Shown here: in pieces, positions 11,624 through 23,859 of the stretch
How the letters are laid out: each line of letters starts with the position of its first letter
Numbering within the stretch: position 1 is the stretch's first letter
NCBI GenBank assembly: GCA_026826555.1
Contig: JAKSZT010054304.1
Span: 30,535,458-30,599,457 of the forward strand
Direction: 5' to 3'
DNA: 64,000 nucleotides
DNA from: Tolypeutes matacus
Lineage: Eukaryota; Chordata; Mammalia; Cingulata; Chlamyphoridae
Program-made: the position numbers and the translations under genes
The notes under the pieces: generated by a model
Told to the model about the DNA's origin: nothing
The model's database searches: none
Seen by the model: the letters and a program-made list of their open reading frames with translations, nothing else

Positions 11624-12532
11624 CTTGCTTACTAGATGTATTTATTCTGAGTGCAGTTTCTTTCTTTAGTTTAGGGCTTTCTTGCCCTTTCTCCCTTGCT
11701 AGTCATGTGGTAGGAGCCAAGAATGTAGTTGGTGGTCTAAGCTGTGGAGGCTCAAGCCACCCGCATTGCCCAGGGACTGATGAAGCTTCTCCCGACTTTC
11801 TCCTTTGCCAGGGGTAGGGAGAACCACAGCTGTGTGTAATAATCCAAGTTGTGCTGGCTTAGACTCTAGTTGCCCAGACAGAGTAATGAAGCTTCATGCT
11901 CCTTCCTCCCCTGCCTGGGGCGGGGATGGAGCTGCAGGTGTGGACAGCAATCTATGCTGTGAAGGTCCAAAATGAGCGCATTTGCCTTGGTAGACTTTTG
12001 GCTATTCAGTCTGTGCCAGCCTAATGTACCTGCAGTTACCCAGAGAAGTTGGTGCAGGGCCTGCCAGCTTCCTCCCTGCTAGAGGTGGGGCTGAAGCCTT
12101 GGCCAGGGCTGCAGGCCAATACGGGTGAAAGAAGCAGGTCCCTACCTTCATGGTGATTTTCAGTCAGCCCGGCTTCCCCTCATACTGGGGGTGGAGTCAA
12201 AATGGTGTCTACCAGCCTCTTTCTGACTTGGACATGTTCCAACTTTAGCTGTTCTTAGGTATAGATGCATATATATCTATATATATGGCTTAGTAAATTT
12301 AGCCAGCCAAATTTACTAATCAGCAGCTGAAATCATCATCCAACAGAATCTTCTTCCCCTGTTTTGGGGGAATGAAGCTTTCACTTCTGATCACAGAACA
12401 GCTCCTGTGGTGGCTTCTACTGCCAGAGTAGGATAATCACCGGCTTCTGCTGCATGGCCTGTATTTTCTCAGAGATGCTGGCGCAGGTCCCCCCAGCTTC
12501 CTCCCTGCCAGAGGTGGGGCTACTATTAAATT
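11624..12532 (-). promoter_or_regulatory. 5'UTR of the HAL1-like element
   Basis: About 0.9 kb and clearly more GC-rich than its surroundings. It has repeated short blocks such as 'gcttcctccctgc' followed by 'agaggtggggct' near 12080 and again near 12500. Repeated blocks and GC content are typical of L1 5'UTR promoters, which drive sense transcription here towards lower coordinates. There is no direct evidence of activity. Confidence 0.5.
12290..12319. repeat. Perfect inverted repeat, 11-bp arms, 8-bp loop
   Basis: TTAGTAAATTT at 12290-12300 and AAATTTACTAA at 12309-12319 are exact reverse complements separated by AGCCAGCC. It lies in the 5'UTR of the HAL1-like element next to an AT-alternating stretch (about 12268-12287). 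Confidence 0.9.
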
Positions 12533-12944
12533 TTGTAATTAAGCAATTTACAGATAGTTGCTGAAGGAAGAATGTGTTGTGAAATTGCAAGTATACTGTG
12601 TTTCAAATGTCATTGGGACTGGAAAAATAATCATTTACCTAGGAAAGTGTACAGAAGTAGCTCAAGATTCAACTCCATAGCAACTCCCTCCCCATTGGAT
12701 TTAGAAGCCCCTATTGTAAGTTTTCATAGCACTCTACATTAGTCTTTCATAGCACATATATTTTGCTGTGAGTATGCATTAATTTGTCTTTCTGTATAGA
12801 ATCTCAGCTCCTGGATGGTAAGGTAAATATCTAAATTATCTGATCATTGATAGCACCTTAATCCTATGTCCTCTGTAAAAGCTATTTTTTTCTCATTTTT
12901 TTAAATAAAAGAAAATGGCATATATATATAAATATGAATGGAGA

Positions 12945-13212
12945 TAGCTCATTGTGGTGAAGTATGGACCCTGTGATTGTACTTGCAGGTTTCAAACGAT
13001 AGCTTCAGTAAAGTTTTTCATTGTGATCTTTGTCAAGTTATTTAACTTCTTTATGCCTAAATATTCACATTTGTAAAAGAGTCATAGTAATATTATGCAC
13101 ATTATTTTGCTTTTGCACAGATTAATCAAGTAAATTGATTACTAATTGCATTACTAATCAAGTAAATTCTAAGTACTTATGTTGCCCAACACATAAGTAC
13201 CCAGTTAATGTT
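12945..13212 (+). repeat. MIR SINE
   Basis: A plus-orientation MIR is recognised by 'gtcaagttatttaacttctttatgcct', then a 'catttgtaaaagagtcatagtaatattatg' equivalent, and the terminal 'acataagtacccagttaatg'. It is diverged and carries a small duplication of 'taatcaagtaaatt' near 13122-13168. Confidence 0.7.
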
Positions 13213-13689
13213 TCTACATTCCATTACTTATATTCATAGTATTTATGTTCTTGGATTGGTCCTAAGATTTCTATTCTTGTCTTTTGCACAAGAGAGTGCA
13301 CAACTTTATACACTGTTCATAGGTCAATAATTCACAAAATTAAGATTTCTACATTCCCAAATGCCTACTTGATATCCCCATATAATATAGATCATTCAGG
13401 GCTCTCAATTGTTCCCCTTTACTCTCCAAATAAACCCATACCTAATCCTAGGTTACCCATGCACTAAATAAAAGTATAAATAAATGCCCAGGTTCACATT
13501 TTCCTCATATACAATATCCATTTCATTAATAAATCTTGAGTATTCCTTATCAAAAAACATCTCATATCCATTTATGTCTCTCCATATTCTCCATTGTAAC
13601 CTCTCTGTTTCATATCTCAGCTAGCTGTTTATATCTCAGCTAGATTCTCAGATTCAGGTCATAATTGTTCTCCTTGCTTTCTCTTTATG

Positions 13690-13955
13690 GGCACTGTATA
13701 ATTATTTTGCAAACAACAGCATGATCTTGTAAACATATTCATCAGATATTTCACTTCCTTCTTACTACCTTCACTGAGTTCCCATAGCAATTTGGATAAA
13801 ACCCAAACTTCATTAATCTGATGCATTTTTTCTATGCTTTACCTAACTTGCTAGGATTCACCTATGCTGGATCTAGAGATCCTGGAACCAACTAAGCATT
13901 TATACTTGTTATTCCCTCCCTCTCTCCAGGATGCTTTTCCCTCAGGTTTTATATT
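13690..13955 (+). repeat. LINE-2 3' fragment
   Basis: Order and spacing of 'cacttccttcttac', 'gcaatttggataaaaccc' and 'tccaggatgcttttccctcagg' follow the LINE-2 3' consensus. Only the 3' end is present, as is usual for L2 in placental genomes. The flanks 13213-13689 and 13956-14499 carry nothing I can assign. Confidence 0.65.
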
Positions 13956-14499
13956 TACACATGGAATATAATAAATATTCAATAAACATTAATTCAACAA
14001 GTATTTATTGATAGGTTAACTGAAAAAAATTACAAAGAAAGAAGAGTAGGAAATTCTTACATCAAATATAGAAAGATTAAAGCAACAAATATTATAAGAT
14101 TAAATTACAGTCCAGAAAGAAAGTAGAAAAATAATAAAGTTTACATCTAAATAACACAAAATATTTTTTTTTAATTTTAGAAATATGTTTTTTAAAAATC
14201 AGTAAAGGAATTGATGCAAGTGAGAATCAAGTTTTCACATTTTCCCAGAATTTAAAAGATAAAATAGATGTTAATGAGATATTAAATTTAAAATGATGCA
14301 TAATTAAGAAAAAATGTAAATACAGATAAATTTAATTTGACCTACCCAAGGGAAAACATAGATTTATTTTAATTAAGAGACCAGATTTGGAACAATAACT
14401 ACAAATGGAATAGATTTATAGTAAAAAGTGGAATTAAATACCAAAAAATACAATAGAATAATACTGGCTTTATAATTACACATATGATTACCTTTAGTA

Positions 14500-15985
14500 C
14501 AAGTTTTTATTTCTTTATACCACTTAGCTCCACTGTCTAGCATCCTTTCCTTTCAATCTGAAGAACTCCTGTTATCATTGCTTGTAGGGCATCTGTAATG
14601 GTGACTAATTCCCTCAGCTTTTGTTTATCTAGAAATATCTTAATCTCTCCCTTATTTTTGAAAATCATTCCCACCACATAAAAAATTCTTGGGAGTGGAT
14701 GTGGCTCAATCATTTGAGCACCTGCCTCTTACATGGGAGGTCCTGGGTTTGGTTCTCAGTGCCTCCTAAAGAAAAAACAAACAGACAATGAGCAGACAAT
14801 GAGCAAAAAAACATTGACCAGACAACGAGCAGGCAACGAGCAAAAACAACAAGCAAAAACAGTGAACAAACAAACAAGGGAGCCATCTTGGGTGTAGGGG
14901 AATTATTTGTTGGTAATTGTTTCCTTTCAGTACCTAAAATATTTCATCCCACTGCTTTCTTGTCCCCATTGTTTCTAATGAGAAATAAGTACTTAATTTT
15001 ATCAGGGCTCCCTTGAACAGAATATATTACTTTTCTCTTGCAGCTTCCAAAACTCTCTTCTTGTCCTTTGACAATTTGAATATTATATGTCTGGACATGG
15101 TTCTCTTTGAGTTAATACTGTTTGTAGTTCATTGGGAATCTTGAATGGGCATATTTATGATATTTCTTAAATTTGGGAAGTTTTCTCCTATAAATTCTTT
15201 GAATATTTCTTCTGCCCATTTCTCTTTCTTCTCCTCTGAGATTTCCACAAAGCATATGCTTGGTGGTATCCCATGGGTCCCTTAGGCTCCATTCACTTTT
15301 TTTCCCGTTCTTCTTCCTTCTGCTCCTCAGGTTGAAATGTTTCAATTTGTCTTGTTTTCAAGTTCAAAATTCTTTCTTCTGCCAACTCTAATCTACTATT
15401 GAAATACTCTAGGGAATTTTACATTTCTGTTATTTTGGTCTTTAACAGCAATATTTCTGTTTGGTTTCTTTGTAAAAATTTTTATCTCTTTATTGTGAGT
15501 CTCATATTTTTTTCATTCATCATTTTCCTTTTATTCATTACTTCTTTATCTGTGTTATTTTTAATCTCTTTGAGATTATTGAAAATCATTTTAAAAGTAT
15601 TTTTCTGATATGTTCACAGCCTGGTCTTTTTTATTGATGGTGTCTGAATTTTTATCTTGTTACATTGGATGAGCCATCATTTCTTGTTTCTTTGTCTTGT
15701 AATCTATTGTTGCACACGGTATATCTCATTATTTGTATGTGTTCACACTGAGATTTCATCCCAGAGCTCATTGTTCTTCAGTTGTGCATCCAATTAGTGG
15801 TATGACCGAGATGTTCTTGAGTACCAGGAGTATTTTAAAGCTGCATTTTCGTGATGTCACTTGCTCAGTGACCGCAACCTTTTATCTGTTTCCAGATGAG
15901 TCTGCCAATTTTTGCTAGTGTTCAAAGATTCTGTGGGGAAATTGTACCCTGGAGCATCTTGTGCCACCATCTTGTTCATTTGGAA
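14500..15985 (-). mobile_element. Older HAL1 (half-L1) copy, interrupted by a SINE
   Basis: The minus strand reads as HAL1. Around 15150-15330 it covers the ORF1 region ('ttgggaagttttctcctata', 'gtatcccatgggtccctta'). At 15340-15620 it covers the coiled-coil-coding part, and by 15650-15985 the 5' part. Compared with the copy at 8767-12532 it is shorter, more diverged, and of a different subfamily. Longest remaining frames are under 80 codons. A DAS-like SINE interrupts it at 14691-14890. Confidence 0.7.
14691..14890 (+). mobile_element. DAS-like tRNA-derived SINE
   Basis: The head 'gggagtggatgtggctcaat' begins at 14691. It is followed by 'gagcacctgcctcttac' and a box B-like 'gggtttggttctc', then a long A-rich tail with repeated 'acaatgagcag' and 'caagcaaaaac' motifs. 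It sits inside the HAL1 copy. Flanking duplication is not clear. Confidence 0.85.
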
Positions 15986-15999
15986 GTCCCATGAGACTT

Positions 16000-18900
16000 T
16001 AGAGAGTTGCATAGTTTCCCAGTGAAATTTTGAAACCTACCCACTTTAACTTATTAATTTATCAGTGACTCTTTCTCTTGTAAAATATCATGCTCCTAGC
16101 TTTTTTTCACATTTATGTAGGTCTTATGTCTATATTTAACTCCTTATGTCCTTAATGCATAGAATGACTCTGTTTTCCTGACCAAACACATATTATAGAG
16201 ATTTTGGTACCAGAATCTCAGGGGTGGGGACGTGAAGATTAGTTCTTACTGGGATAGATTTAAAGGCACTATTGATCCCAAAGTCAGAGGTAATGCCCAT
16301 TAGCCCCATTGGCTCAAAGTAACTTATTATCTATGAACCAACAAAAAGCAAGCTTTCAGAAACAAAGAAACTGCTGGAATAGAATATGGAAAGGAAAATA
16401 TGGAGGACAAAGATGTGAAATGGCTTTTCTGCTTTTCCCCATGTTGAAGAACTTGGAGAAAGAAAATAACTAGTCAGCACTTTAAACTCTCAGATCAAGG
16501 CCCAGGTAAAGACTCATAAATTTTTTGTGACTTCCCTGAAAGAATCCTCAATTTCTTGGGAATGCAGGTTTGATACTTCTAAAAAACAAACCTAAAGTTT
16601 GATCCAGTAGATATTTGAAGTACAATTACAATACATGTTAAATTCAAAGCCTTGTAAATTCTCTTAAGGTAACATTAGAGCTTTGACAAAGAAGAAATAA
16701 GGTCCTCATTATTTTCACAATTTGATAGCTTCTCATGAAGCTGCATACCTTGAATGCTTACAAACTCACATTTGAGTACAAAGTCTGATCTAGAAGGAGT
16801 TGCCACACACACCAAAAGAAGTGTAAGATTTCCCCAATTGATCTTGACAGAAACCTGGGCGACAATTATATTTATCTTAAAAGTTTTAGATGAGGTTAGA
16901 AGGAAATGATTGTTAAATATGTATGAATTTATTTTTATAGATGCACTCACCAGAGATTCTTGATCCAATATTTATCTGAATCACTTGGGAGTTTTATTCA
17001 ATTGCCTGAAATAAGAACCCAATTAAACCCTATATTAGAGGATGCTAATGTGCCAAAAATCTCTTCTTACTGTGTAGAGAAAGTAATCCAGATGCATAGG
17101 GAAATAGTAATAACGATAAGGGTTTATTATCTTCATTCTATTCTCCTTCTCTCTAATTAGTCTCTGGACGTCCCAAAGATATCACCTTTAGCAAGGTTTT
17201 GAGAAATATATTGATGTGGAGAATACAAGCATCTTTAGGAAAGCTGGTAATATTAGTTCCCTGTAGGCCAGAAATGATGGAAGCTAATGCCACCACTGCA
17301 ATGAAGTGCCTGAATTCAATGATAATGATGGAATCCTGGACAAGCAAATGTCAGGCAGCAGCACTTTACTGCTGGATACTAAGTGCACATGATCACTCTA
17401 ATGGGCAGTAGATCTGGAGAAACAATCAAATTGTTTTGTTTTTTTTTCCCCAAGAGATTTATTGCAATGGTTAATTTATCATTATGACCCTATGCCTAAA
17501 ATAGGAAGGTATCCTAGTCAATTCTCATTTGATCTGTATAAGTAAAATCCTTTAGTAACGGTGAACAGAGACCTGACATTCATCACCTCTAAAAAGTTAT
17601 GGAAACTTACAAAATTTTTATACATGAGCCAGTCACAGACCCAGAACCCTTTAAATGAAGGTTTAAAACTAGGTTCCCTTGAGGCAGTGAAGCAGTTATA
17701 TAGGAAATGAGGAAAAGCCTTAACCATTACAGCTGAGACCCAGCAAAGAACATGGCCACAAGACCCCTACCAGTAAACCCCGAAGGAAGGCAGCTGCTTG
17801 AAAACAAGCTATGACCATTGCAGCTGAAAAGCCCACCAAGAAACTGGTCATGATGTCCCATTGGAAACTCCTGGGCTCAAAAGAAATCCGGGATAACTCC
17901 AAACAGAAAGGCCACCCCATTGGTTCCCGGAAGGTCAACAGGTGCAATGTGAGTGTCCATAATATAAACCAAAAGGAAGGCAGAAAGTCAGCTAATCAAG
18001 ACAGCAAATACCTAAGATCCTCCTTAATATAGGGAAGTGGGAGAAGGAAAGGCCAGCCTTAGACCATATCGGATGGAGAGTCCCCTTGTCTGGATGTCTC
18101 TTGCCTGGAGAATGCCCACACCCATATCTCTGGTCTGTAGTTTCCTTTTCTCTCCTTTCTCAATAAACTCTTTACTTGCTTGCCTGCCCTATGGTGTGTC
18201 CTTAAAAATCCTTTATTGCGATGTAACCAAGAAACTAGAAACCTAGCAACCAACAACAGTAAGATCTGGCTAAATTGTCAAAAATTTATACTGTTAGCCT
18301 TTTTGCTATTTGTGCCCAAAGAGACATGTGACCAGGATTATTTTTAGGTTTTGGAGGCAATACATTCAGATCCATTTGCCAAGTAACCTATACAGCTGCT
18401 GGTTTTGAGTATGGCTCTTTACAAAAGAAAGTTCTGCTTCAGGTCATGTGACAGCTGCTTTGCCACTTGTTCATAAGATATAGTAGACTCAAACCCTGTT
18501 GCTGTATGGAAAATTGACAGGCCTTTACAAATGAGTCACACATCAGAAGCTTAGATTTTGGGAGCATATCATTCTGCTTTCCAAAGATAATTAATTTTTC
18601 TTTGAAAAACAACTTTTACCTTGCTACTAGGCCCTAGTAGAGATTGATTGCTTGAAAAATAAACTTTAATGTACCATTTGTACTGAGCTTTCCATGATGA
18701 GCTGGTTGTTATTTGACTCACCAAGCATGCATTAAGTGAAGAAAATATATAGTAGATCAAGATTGAACAGGTTAAAGAACAAGTTAGTTGTATAAGCAAG
18801 TGGCTCAAACTTCTAAGGTACATATATTGAATGCCTCCAGTGCCTCTCCTCAAAATTATGGCTTCATGGGAATTACCTATGACTAGTTAATTGAGGAAGA

Positions 18901-20445
18901 GAAATAATTGGTTTTTGTTCTACAGAGGATTTTTACAATAATCTGGGCTACCTGCAAGTGGATGGTGGGAGCATTATAGCCCCATTCATGGGTGACCCTG
19001 AAGAATAATGGAAAAGAGAAATCTCAGTTTGCACATCTTTGAGCAGTATACCTGATTGCTTATTTTGCCTGAAAAAATAATTGGCCAAGTGTATAGGTCT
19101 ATGTTGATTCATTGGCTAATTTATTTTGCTAAATCTTCTGGGAAGTGGCAGAGATAATAATGATTTGTCTGTATGGTCAAGACTTGGAAGTAGCAAGATT
19201 AGAATATGGGTGACAAGAAAGTCTGGAAAAAAAGGTATTTAGATAGACCTCTTTGAGTAATCACAAAATATAAGAATAATCATGTTCCATGTCAATGTTC
19301 ATCAAAAGGGAACAGAAGAAGCTCTCAGTAATTAGATAGACTAGTTAACTTGTTCTGTGGATGTTTGTTAGTTTCTTTCTTGCCACCCAAATCCTTACTA
19401 AATGGGTTCATCAACAAAGTTATCACAATGACAATGTTGGAAGTTATGAATGGCCTTAGGAATATGGGCTGCCACCCACCAATATTGATGTGGCTATCAT
19501 TACTCTTGAATGCCTTTATTCATTATCTATTACCATGAAAACAAGCCATCCCTAAACTTAGTGGCTTAAAACAATCACAATTTTGTTAGCTTATGATTCA
19601 GTCGACATACATACAATGAACATGATGACAGAGTTGGAAGCTATGCATAGACACGGCTACATGATGTCCTTGGACCAAGATTGATCTGGATATTGTCACT
19701 ATGGAGTACCTAACCTGTGAATGCCAAGGGCCAATGTTAAAGCCTACATGGTGTATATTGCAGTGTACCAGTCAGGCATCTGTTGATAGATTGATTGTGT
19801 TTGATTTCTTCCATCATGGAAAGGGCAATGATTTGTCCTCACAGTGATAGATACATATTCCAAATACAGAATTGACTTTTTTTTCCACATTGTTTCTGCC
19901 AGCACCATAATTTATAGACTTAGAGATAGCTCTATGCATTGTCACAATATTTCACATAGCATCACTACCTATCAAGGGACTCTTCATGGTGAAGGAATTG
20001 TAGAAATTGTAGAACTGAGAAACAAACTTACTAGACTAACCACATGTTCCATCAACCAAAAGCAACTGTTTTATAACATTGTGGTATGACCTGCTGTGGT
20101 ATGAGTAATGGGACCATTTGTGTTATGTTCTCAGTGTGCCCATCTATGCCTTAAATCAGTACCCAGTATAAGATGGACTTTTTCCCACAATTAGAATATA
20201 TGGATTCAAAAATCAAGGGGATTGAGACAGGCTCACTATAAAGTCAAATAATTTGTTGAATGAATCCTAGTTTCCAAAGAGAAATTATTCCTAAATTCTA
20301 AATATAGTTATGGTGCCATTAAATTGGAGGCCAAGAGTGCTCCTGTTCATTTTTGTCTCCTCATGCTACTAAATCAGCAGGAGATAAAGGGAGTTATTGC
20401 ACTGTAACTAAGTTGATGGATTAAGCCCTTTCAGACAGTTCCTTG
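16000..20445 (+). mobile_element. Decayed ERVL-type endogenous retrovirus, internal region
   Basis: At 16205-16224 a TGGTACCAGAA... block matches the primer-binding start of ERVL/MaLR internal sequences, so a 5' LTR remnant probably lies at 16000-16204. From about 18390 to 19340 the DNA follows the ERVL pol RT/RNase H text, for example a 'gatatagtagactcaaacc' block and a later 'gtcaagacttggaagtagca' block. From 19775 to 20230 it follows the integrase core ('cttccatcatggaaagggca'). Frames are closed by many stops and no coding potential remains. Two insertions interrupt it: an LTR at about 17712-18256 and a short unrelated repeat near 19515-19610. No 3' LTR was identified. Confidence 0.75.
17712..18256 (+). 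mobile_element. LTR-like insertion, class I-like
   Basis: This is GC-richer than the ERVL sequence around it. The layout is that of a gammaretrovirus-like LTR: 'tgagacccagc' near the start and a CAATAAACTC polyadenylation block near 18160-18170, followed by a T-rich and GC-mixed end closing near 'cctagcaaccaaca'. It has no similarity to the MaLR-like LTRs elsewhere in the window. Boundaries are uncertain by tens of bases. Confidence 0.5.
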
Positions 20446-21053
20446 ACTCAATGTTGTAGCTGCCCAAATTGCCCCTCAGTTGTGTTGATTCTACTATTCA
20501 GCTCATTTATTGAGTTTTCTCTTCCAATGACAGACTGCCATCTTCTGCAAATTCTAGCCGTGAATTTTTTTACTACTTGAAATAGATGTAAGTTTATTCT
20601 TGCATGCTAGACAGAATTTAACTCAAAATGAAAAGCACAAATCTTCATTTTATATTTGAAATGGCATACACAAAAAGACTAGGTTCCAGTTAAAAGATGT
20701 AGCTTTTGACCTGGTGGATCCAAGTCATTGAGAAAATACAATTTTAAAATGTGAGTAGAAACAGCCACAAGCAAATAAAATAAAAGATTTATCAAGATCT
20801 TTGAATATTTAGAAGCATTTAGGAAAGATAATTTCCAAGAACCTTTTAGTTGGATAACCTTCCTTTATGTCAATATGATTCTAATTGTTCAAGTAGCTGG
20901 CTACTTTTCCTTTCCTACCTCTGAAGACTTACCAAATATATAGCTGGAATATCTAATACTTCCACTGTCAATAAAATTAAAATGAATATTATTGTTAATA
21001 ATTAATATTAACATTATTACTTCTAAGGCCATATCTTTTCATAGCTAGGAGAC
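20446..21053. other. No recognised feature
   Basis: AT-rich sequence between the ERVL remnant and the next LTR. It may include further decayed ERVL sequence up to about 20560. Confidence 0.5.
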
Positions 21054-21656
21054 TGTATTAGTCAGACAAAAGGGGTGTTGATACAAAGTACCAGAAATCT
21101 GTTGCCTTTTATAAAGGGTATTATTTATATTGGGTAAACACTTATAGCTACACCCTAAAGAGTCCAACTCAAGTTTACTTCCTCACCCAATCTCTCTTGC
21201 CGCATGTTGAAGAAAGATGATGGGCAAATCTGTGAGGGCTCAGCCTTCCTCTTCCCTCTTAAGGCTCTATGGGTCCAGCTTCTTCTGATCTCAGCTGTAG
21301 GCTGGCATACGATTCAGCTGCTATGTTCTCTTGAGCTGCAAACTATTAGGCAAATGGCTCAGCTCTCGTCCTGGGGCTGCAAGATCCTCATCGGTGTCTA
21401 TCGGTGCTCTCGCTCTTTTCTTGCTTATGTTCTTCTGTGTGTGTGTCCATTTATATAGCCCACCAAGGCTGTGGGGACTCAACCCTGATTGCCTTAATGA
21501 CATGGTCAAATCAAAGACCTAACCTTGATTTAATCAAGTAAACAATACTTTTGAATTTACTACAATCAAAGGGTATCACACCTAGAGGAACCGACCAGTT
21601 TATAAACAAAATCAATATCTCTTTTTAGAACTCATAAATAATATTAGATTGCTACA
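21054..21656 (-). mobile_element. Solo MaLR-like LTR, family A
   Basis: Plus-strand text starts TGTATTAGTCAG and closes with 'gattgctaca'. The same family occurs reversed or direct at 27493, 33353 and 35066. Shared landmarks are 'gtaccagaaat', then 'ttttataaagggta' (an AATAAA region lies on the minus strand), and a 'tcaaagggtatcac' block. Flanking pentamers GAGAC (21049-21053) and CAGAC (21657-21661) differ at one base and are probably the 5-bp duplication. Confidence 0.8.
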
Positions 21657-21749
21657 CAGACCATTTTCTTCCTTTTCTAGTTATGATGCAAACTTTTTAC
21701 AATGCAATGCTATCAAAGAAGAATATATGGGCATTCCTTACTCATATAT

Positions 21750-21905
21750 GTTCTACTTACTATATGTCAGGAACTTTTTCAGGCATGTAAGATGCTTCAG
21801 ATAAAAAACAGAAGCATACATGGAGATTTCAATCTGGTGGGGCAAAGCAAACAATAACTATAAAAGAACATAGTAAGTAAGTAAATTGCATAGTGTGTTA
21901 TAGGG
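21750..21905 (+). repeat. Possible ancient mammalian repeat
   Basis: 'tactatatgtcaggaac', then 'catggagatttcaatctggtgggg' and 'caataactataaaag' resemble a widespread old interspersed repeat ('..catggagcttacattctagtggg..'). I cannot name the family. Confidence 0.4.
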
Positions 21906-21949
21906 TTACATACTGTAGATTAAAAAATTGAATAGTTTAATAGAGAATC

Positions 21950-23731
21950 TGGCATTATTTGTTCTCCTAATAAGGATAACAGAATTGGACCAACATCAGA
22001 TTTCTGAAAATCACAATTCAAAGCAAGGAAATATGAGAAGCATTTTCAACATACTGAAGAAAAATTTCTAATCAAGAACAGTTTATCCATCAAGTTATCT
22101 TTCAGGTATAAAGTCCATAGAAAACTATAAAATGCCAAACTTCAGGGTATATGTGTGCCCTTACCAAGGGATCTAATACAGATGGCATTTATCCAAACAA
22201 AAGGTGACTGGGAAAAATGATGTTGAACATTACATATATTTAATTGTAGAGATAAGATTAAAACGAGGTGGGATTATGGGTTTAAAAATATGTAAACATT
22301 ATATATATATATATATTTAAATGATACAAATAAAGTGGGGAAAAGGGGAGAGTAAAAGTAGAAAGTAAAATAAGATCATTGCTCTTTATATGATAGGCAA
22401 TGATCAGAGTTCATTTAAAAACTGACAGATAGTAAAGGATTAAGTTAGAAAAATAGAGGATTATGGTAAATATAAAAACTATTACCAAAAAAAAAAAAAA
22501 AAAATAGAATACCTCCTGAGAGCCTCCTTGTTGTTCAAATGTGGACTCTGTGTAAGTAAAACTCAGCATGTAAATGTCCTGGTATGGGACATGACTTCTG
22601 GGTATGAGCCTCCCTGGCACTGAAGGATTACTACCAAACACCAACCAGCAACGCAACTGGTAAAAAACATTGACCAAAAGGGGAAAGAGTCAATGAGTTT
22701 ATATGACTAAGAGACTTCAAAGTGATTCGGGACATCATTCCAGAGGTTACGCTTATGCGTGTTTCAGCAGGATCCCATTGACTGCCACAGTAAATATTGC
22801 CTCAAATACTGGGGCTCCTGAGGACTCTGGAGACATCCAGACACTATAAGCAGGGCTGACAGCTCAGGATTTTGAAGCCCTGTCAGTGGGCCCTACTTTG
22901 GAATTTACACTCCCCAGTGTGACAGAGCTGATCTCAGTTGTGGTTTCCCTACACATGGTTCTTCTGCCTCTTCTATTTGAACCTATAGTTAATACTTGAG
23001 TTGATAGGTTTATGTCCAAGAGACTAAAATATTTGGGCTTTCCATGTGCCAGTCAGGCCCTGAATCTCAACAGAGTTGCAACACCTACTCTCCAGTTCAT
23101 TGGACTCACCCAGGACAACTAACAAGAAAATGATGATGGACAATAGCCAACCCAAATTACAGAAAGAGTCTGAAACTTCAAGCAAAATAGTCCCATCCAT
23201 CTGCCCCATGGGATCTAAGCCCCCTCTCAATTAGAGTTGAAGTAGGAATTACCACCCTAGAATCCTAAGGTTTGGGGAAAGAACAATGGACCAGAGTAGA
23301 CTTACTGTTATTCTACTATAGACTTATTGTGATTCTAGCAATAGAAGAACTTTTATCATTGATGCTGAGGCAGTGGCCTCCAGAGGTTCTGAGGTGAGGG
23401 AGAGGGAAAAATAGGTGCAATATGGGGGCATTTTGGGACATTGCAATTGTCCTGAATGAATTGCTATAACAGATATAGGAAATTATATATCTCGTCATAA
23501 CTTTACAAAATTCTGTGGGATAGAGTATAAACTATAATGTAAACTATATTCTAAACTTAGAGACAATGCTCCAATATGTGTTTATCAATTGTAATAAATA
23601 TACCATACTAATGAAGGATGTCGTTAATGTAGGAAACTGTGGGAACAGTGGGGAGTGGGGCATATGGGAATCACCTACATTTTTAATGTAATGTTTATGT
23701 AATCTAAGTTTCTTAAAATTTTTTAAAAATA

Positions 23732-23770
<39 letters not shown>

Positions 23771-23772
23771 AC
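21950..23772 (+). mobile_element. L1/HAL1-lineage 3' part with TAAA tail
   Basis: 21950-22240 resembles the end of an L1-lineage ORF. From 22500 it runs through a long 3'UTR with landmarks 'ggacatgacttctgggtatg', 'cattttgggacattgcaatt', 'taaactataatgtaaacta' and 'tgtttatcaattgtaat'. It ends in an (AAAT)n tail at 23731-23771. The tail and one-ended structure fit a 5'-truncated retroposon. No frame longer than about 90 codons remains. Related 3'UTR text lies in the L1 at 49541-56640. Confidence 0.65.
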
Positions 23773-23859
23773 AAAGTAAAAATAGAAGTCACTAGGCTAA
23801 AAATACAAACCTTCCCAAATAACAAGTTAAGTTTAAAAAGCAAAGAAAACACACTAGTG

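Larger units (their letters stand above)
8767..12532 (-). mobile_element. HAL1-like non-autonomous L1 derivative, near full length
   Basis: About 3.77 kb on the minus strand. From 5' to 3' it has a GC-richer 5'UTR (12532-11624), an ORF1 relic (11623 to about 10625), a C-terminal ORF2 relic (about 10610-9935), and a long 3'UTR (about 9930-8780) ending near an A-rich tract. The ORF2 endonuclease and reverse transcriptase are absent, and ORF1 passes directly into the ORF2 tail. That is the defining layout of half-L1 (HAL1) elements. A possible 7-bp duplication (ctattaa at 8760-8766 and 12533-12539) marks the ends. Such elements depend on L1 ORF2p supplied in trans. Confidence 0.7.
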
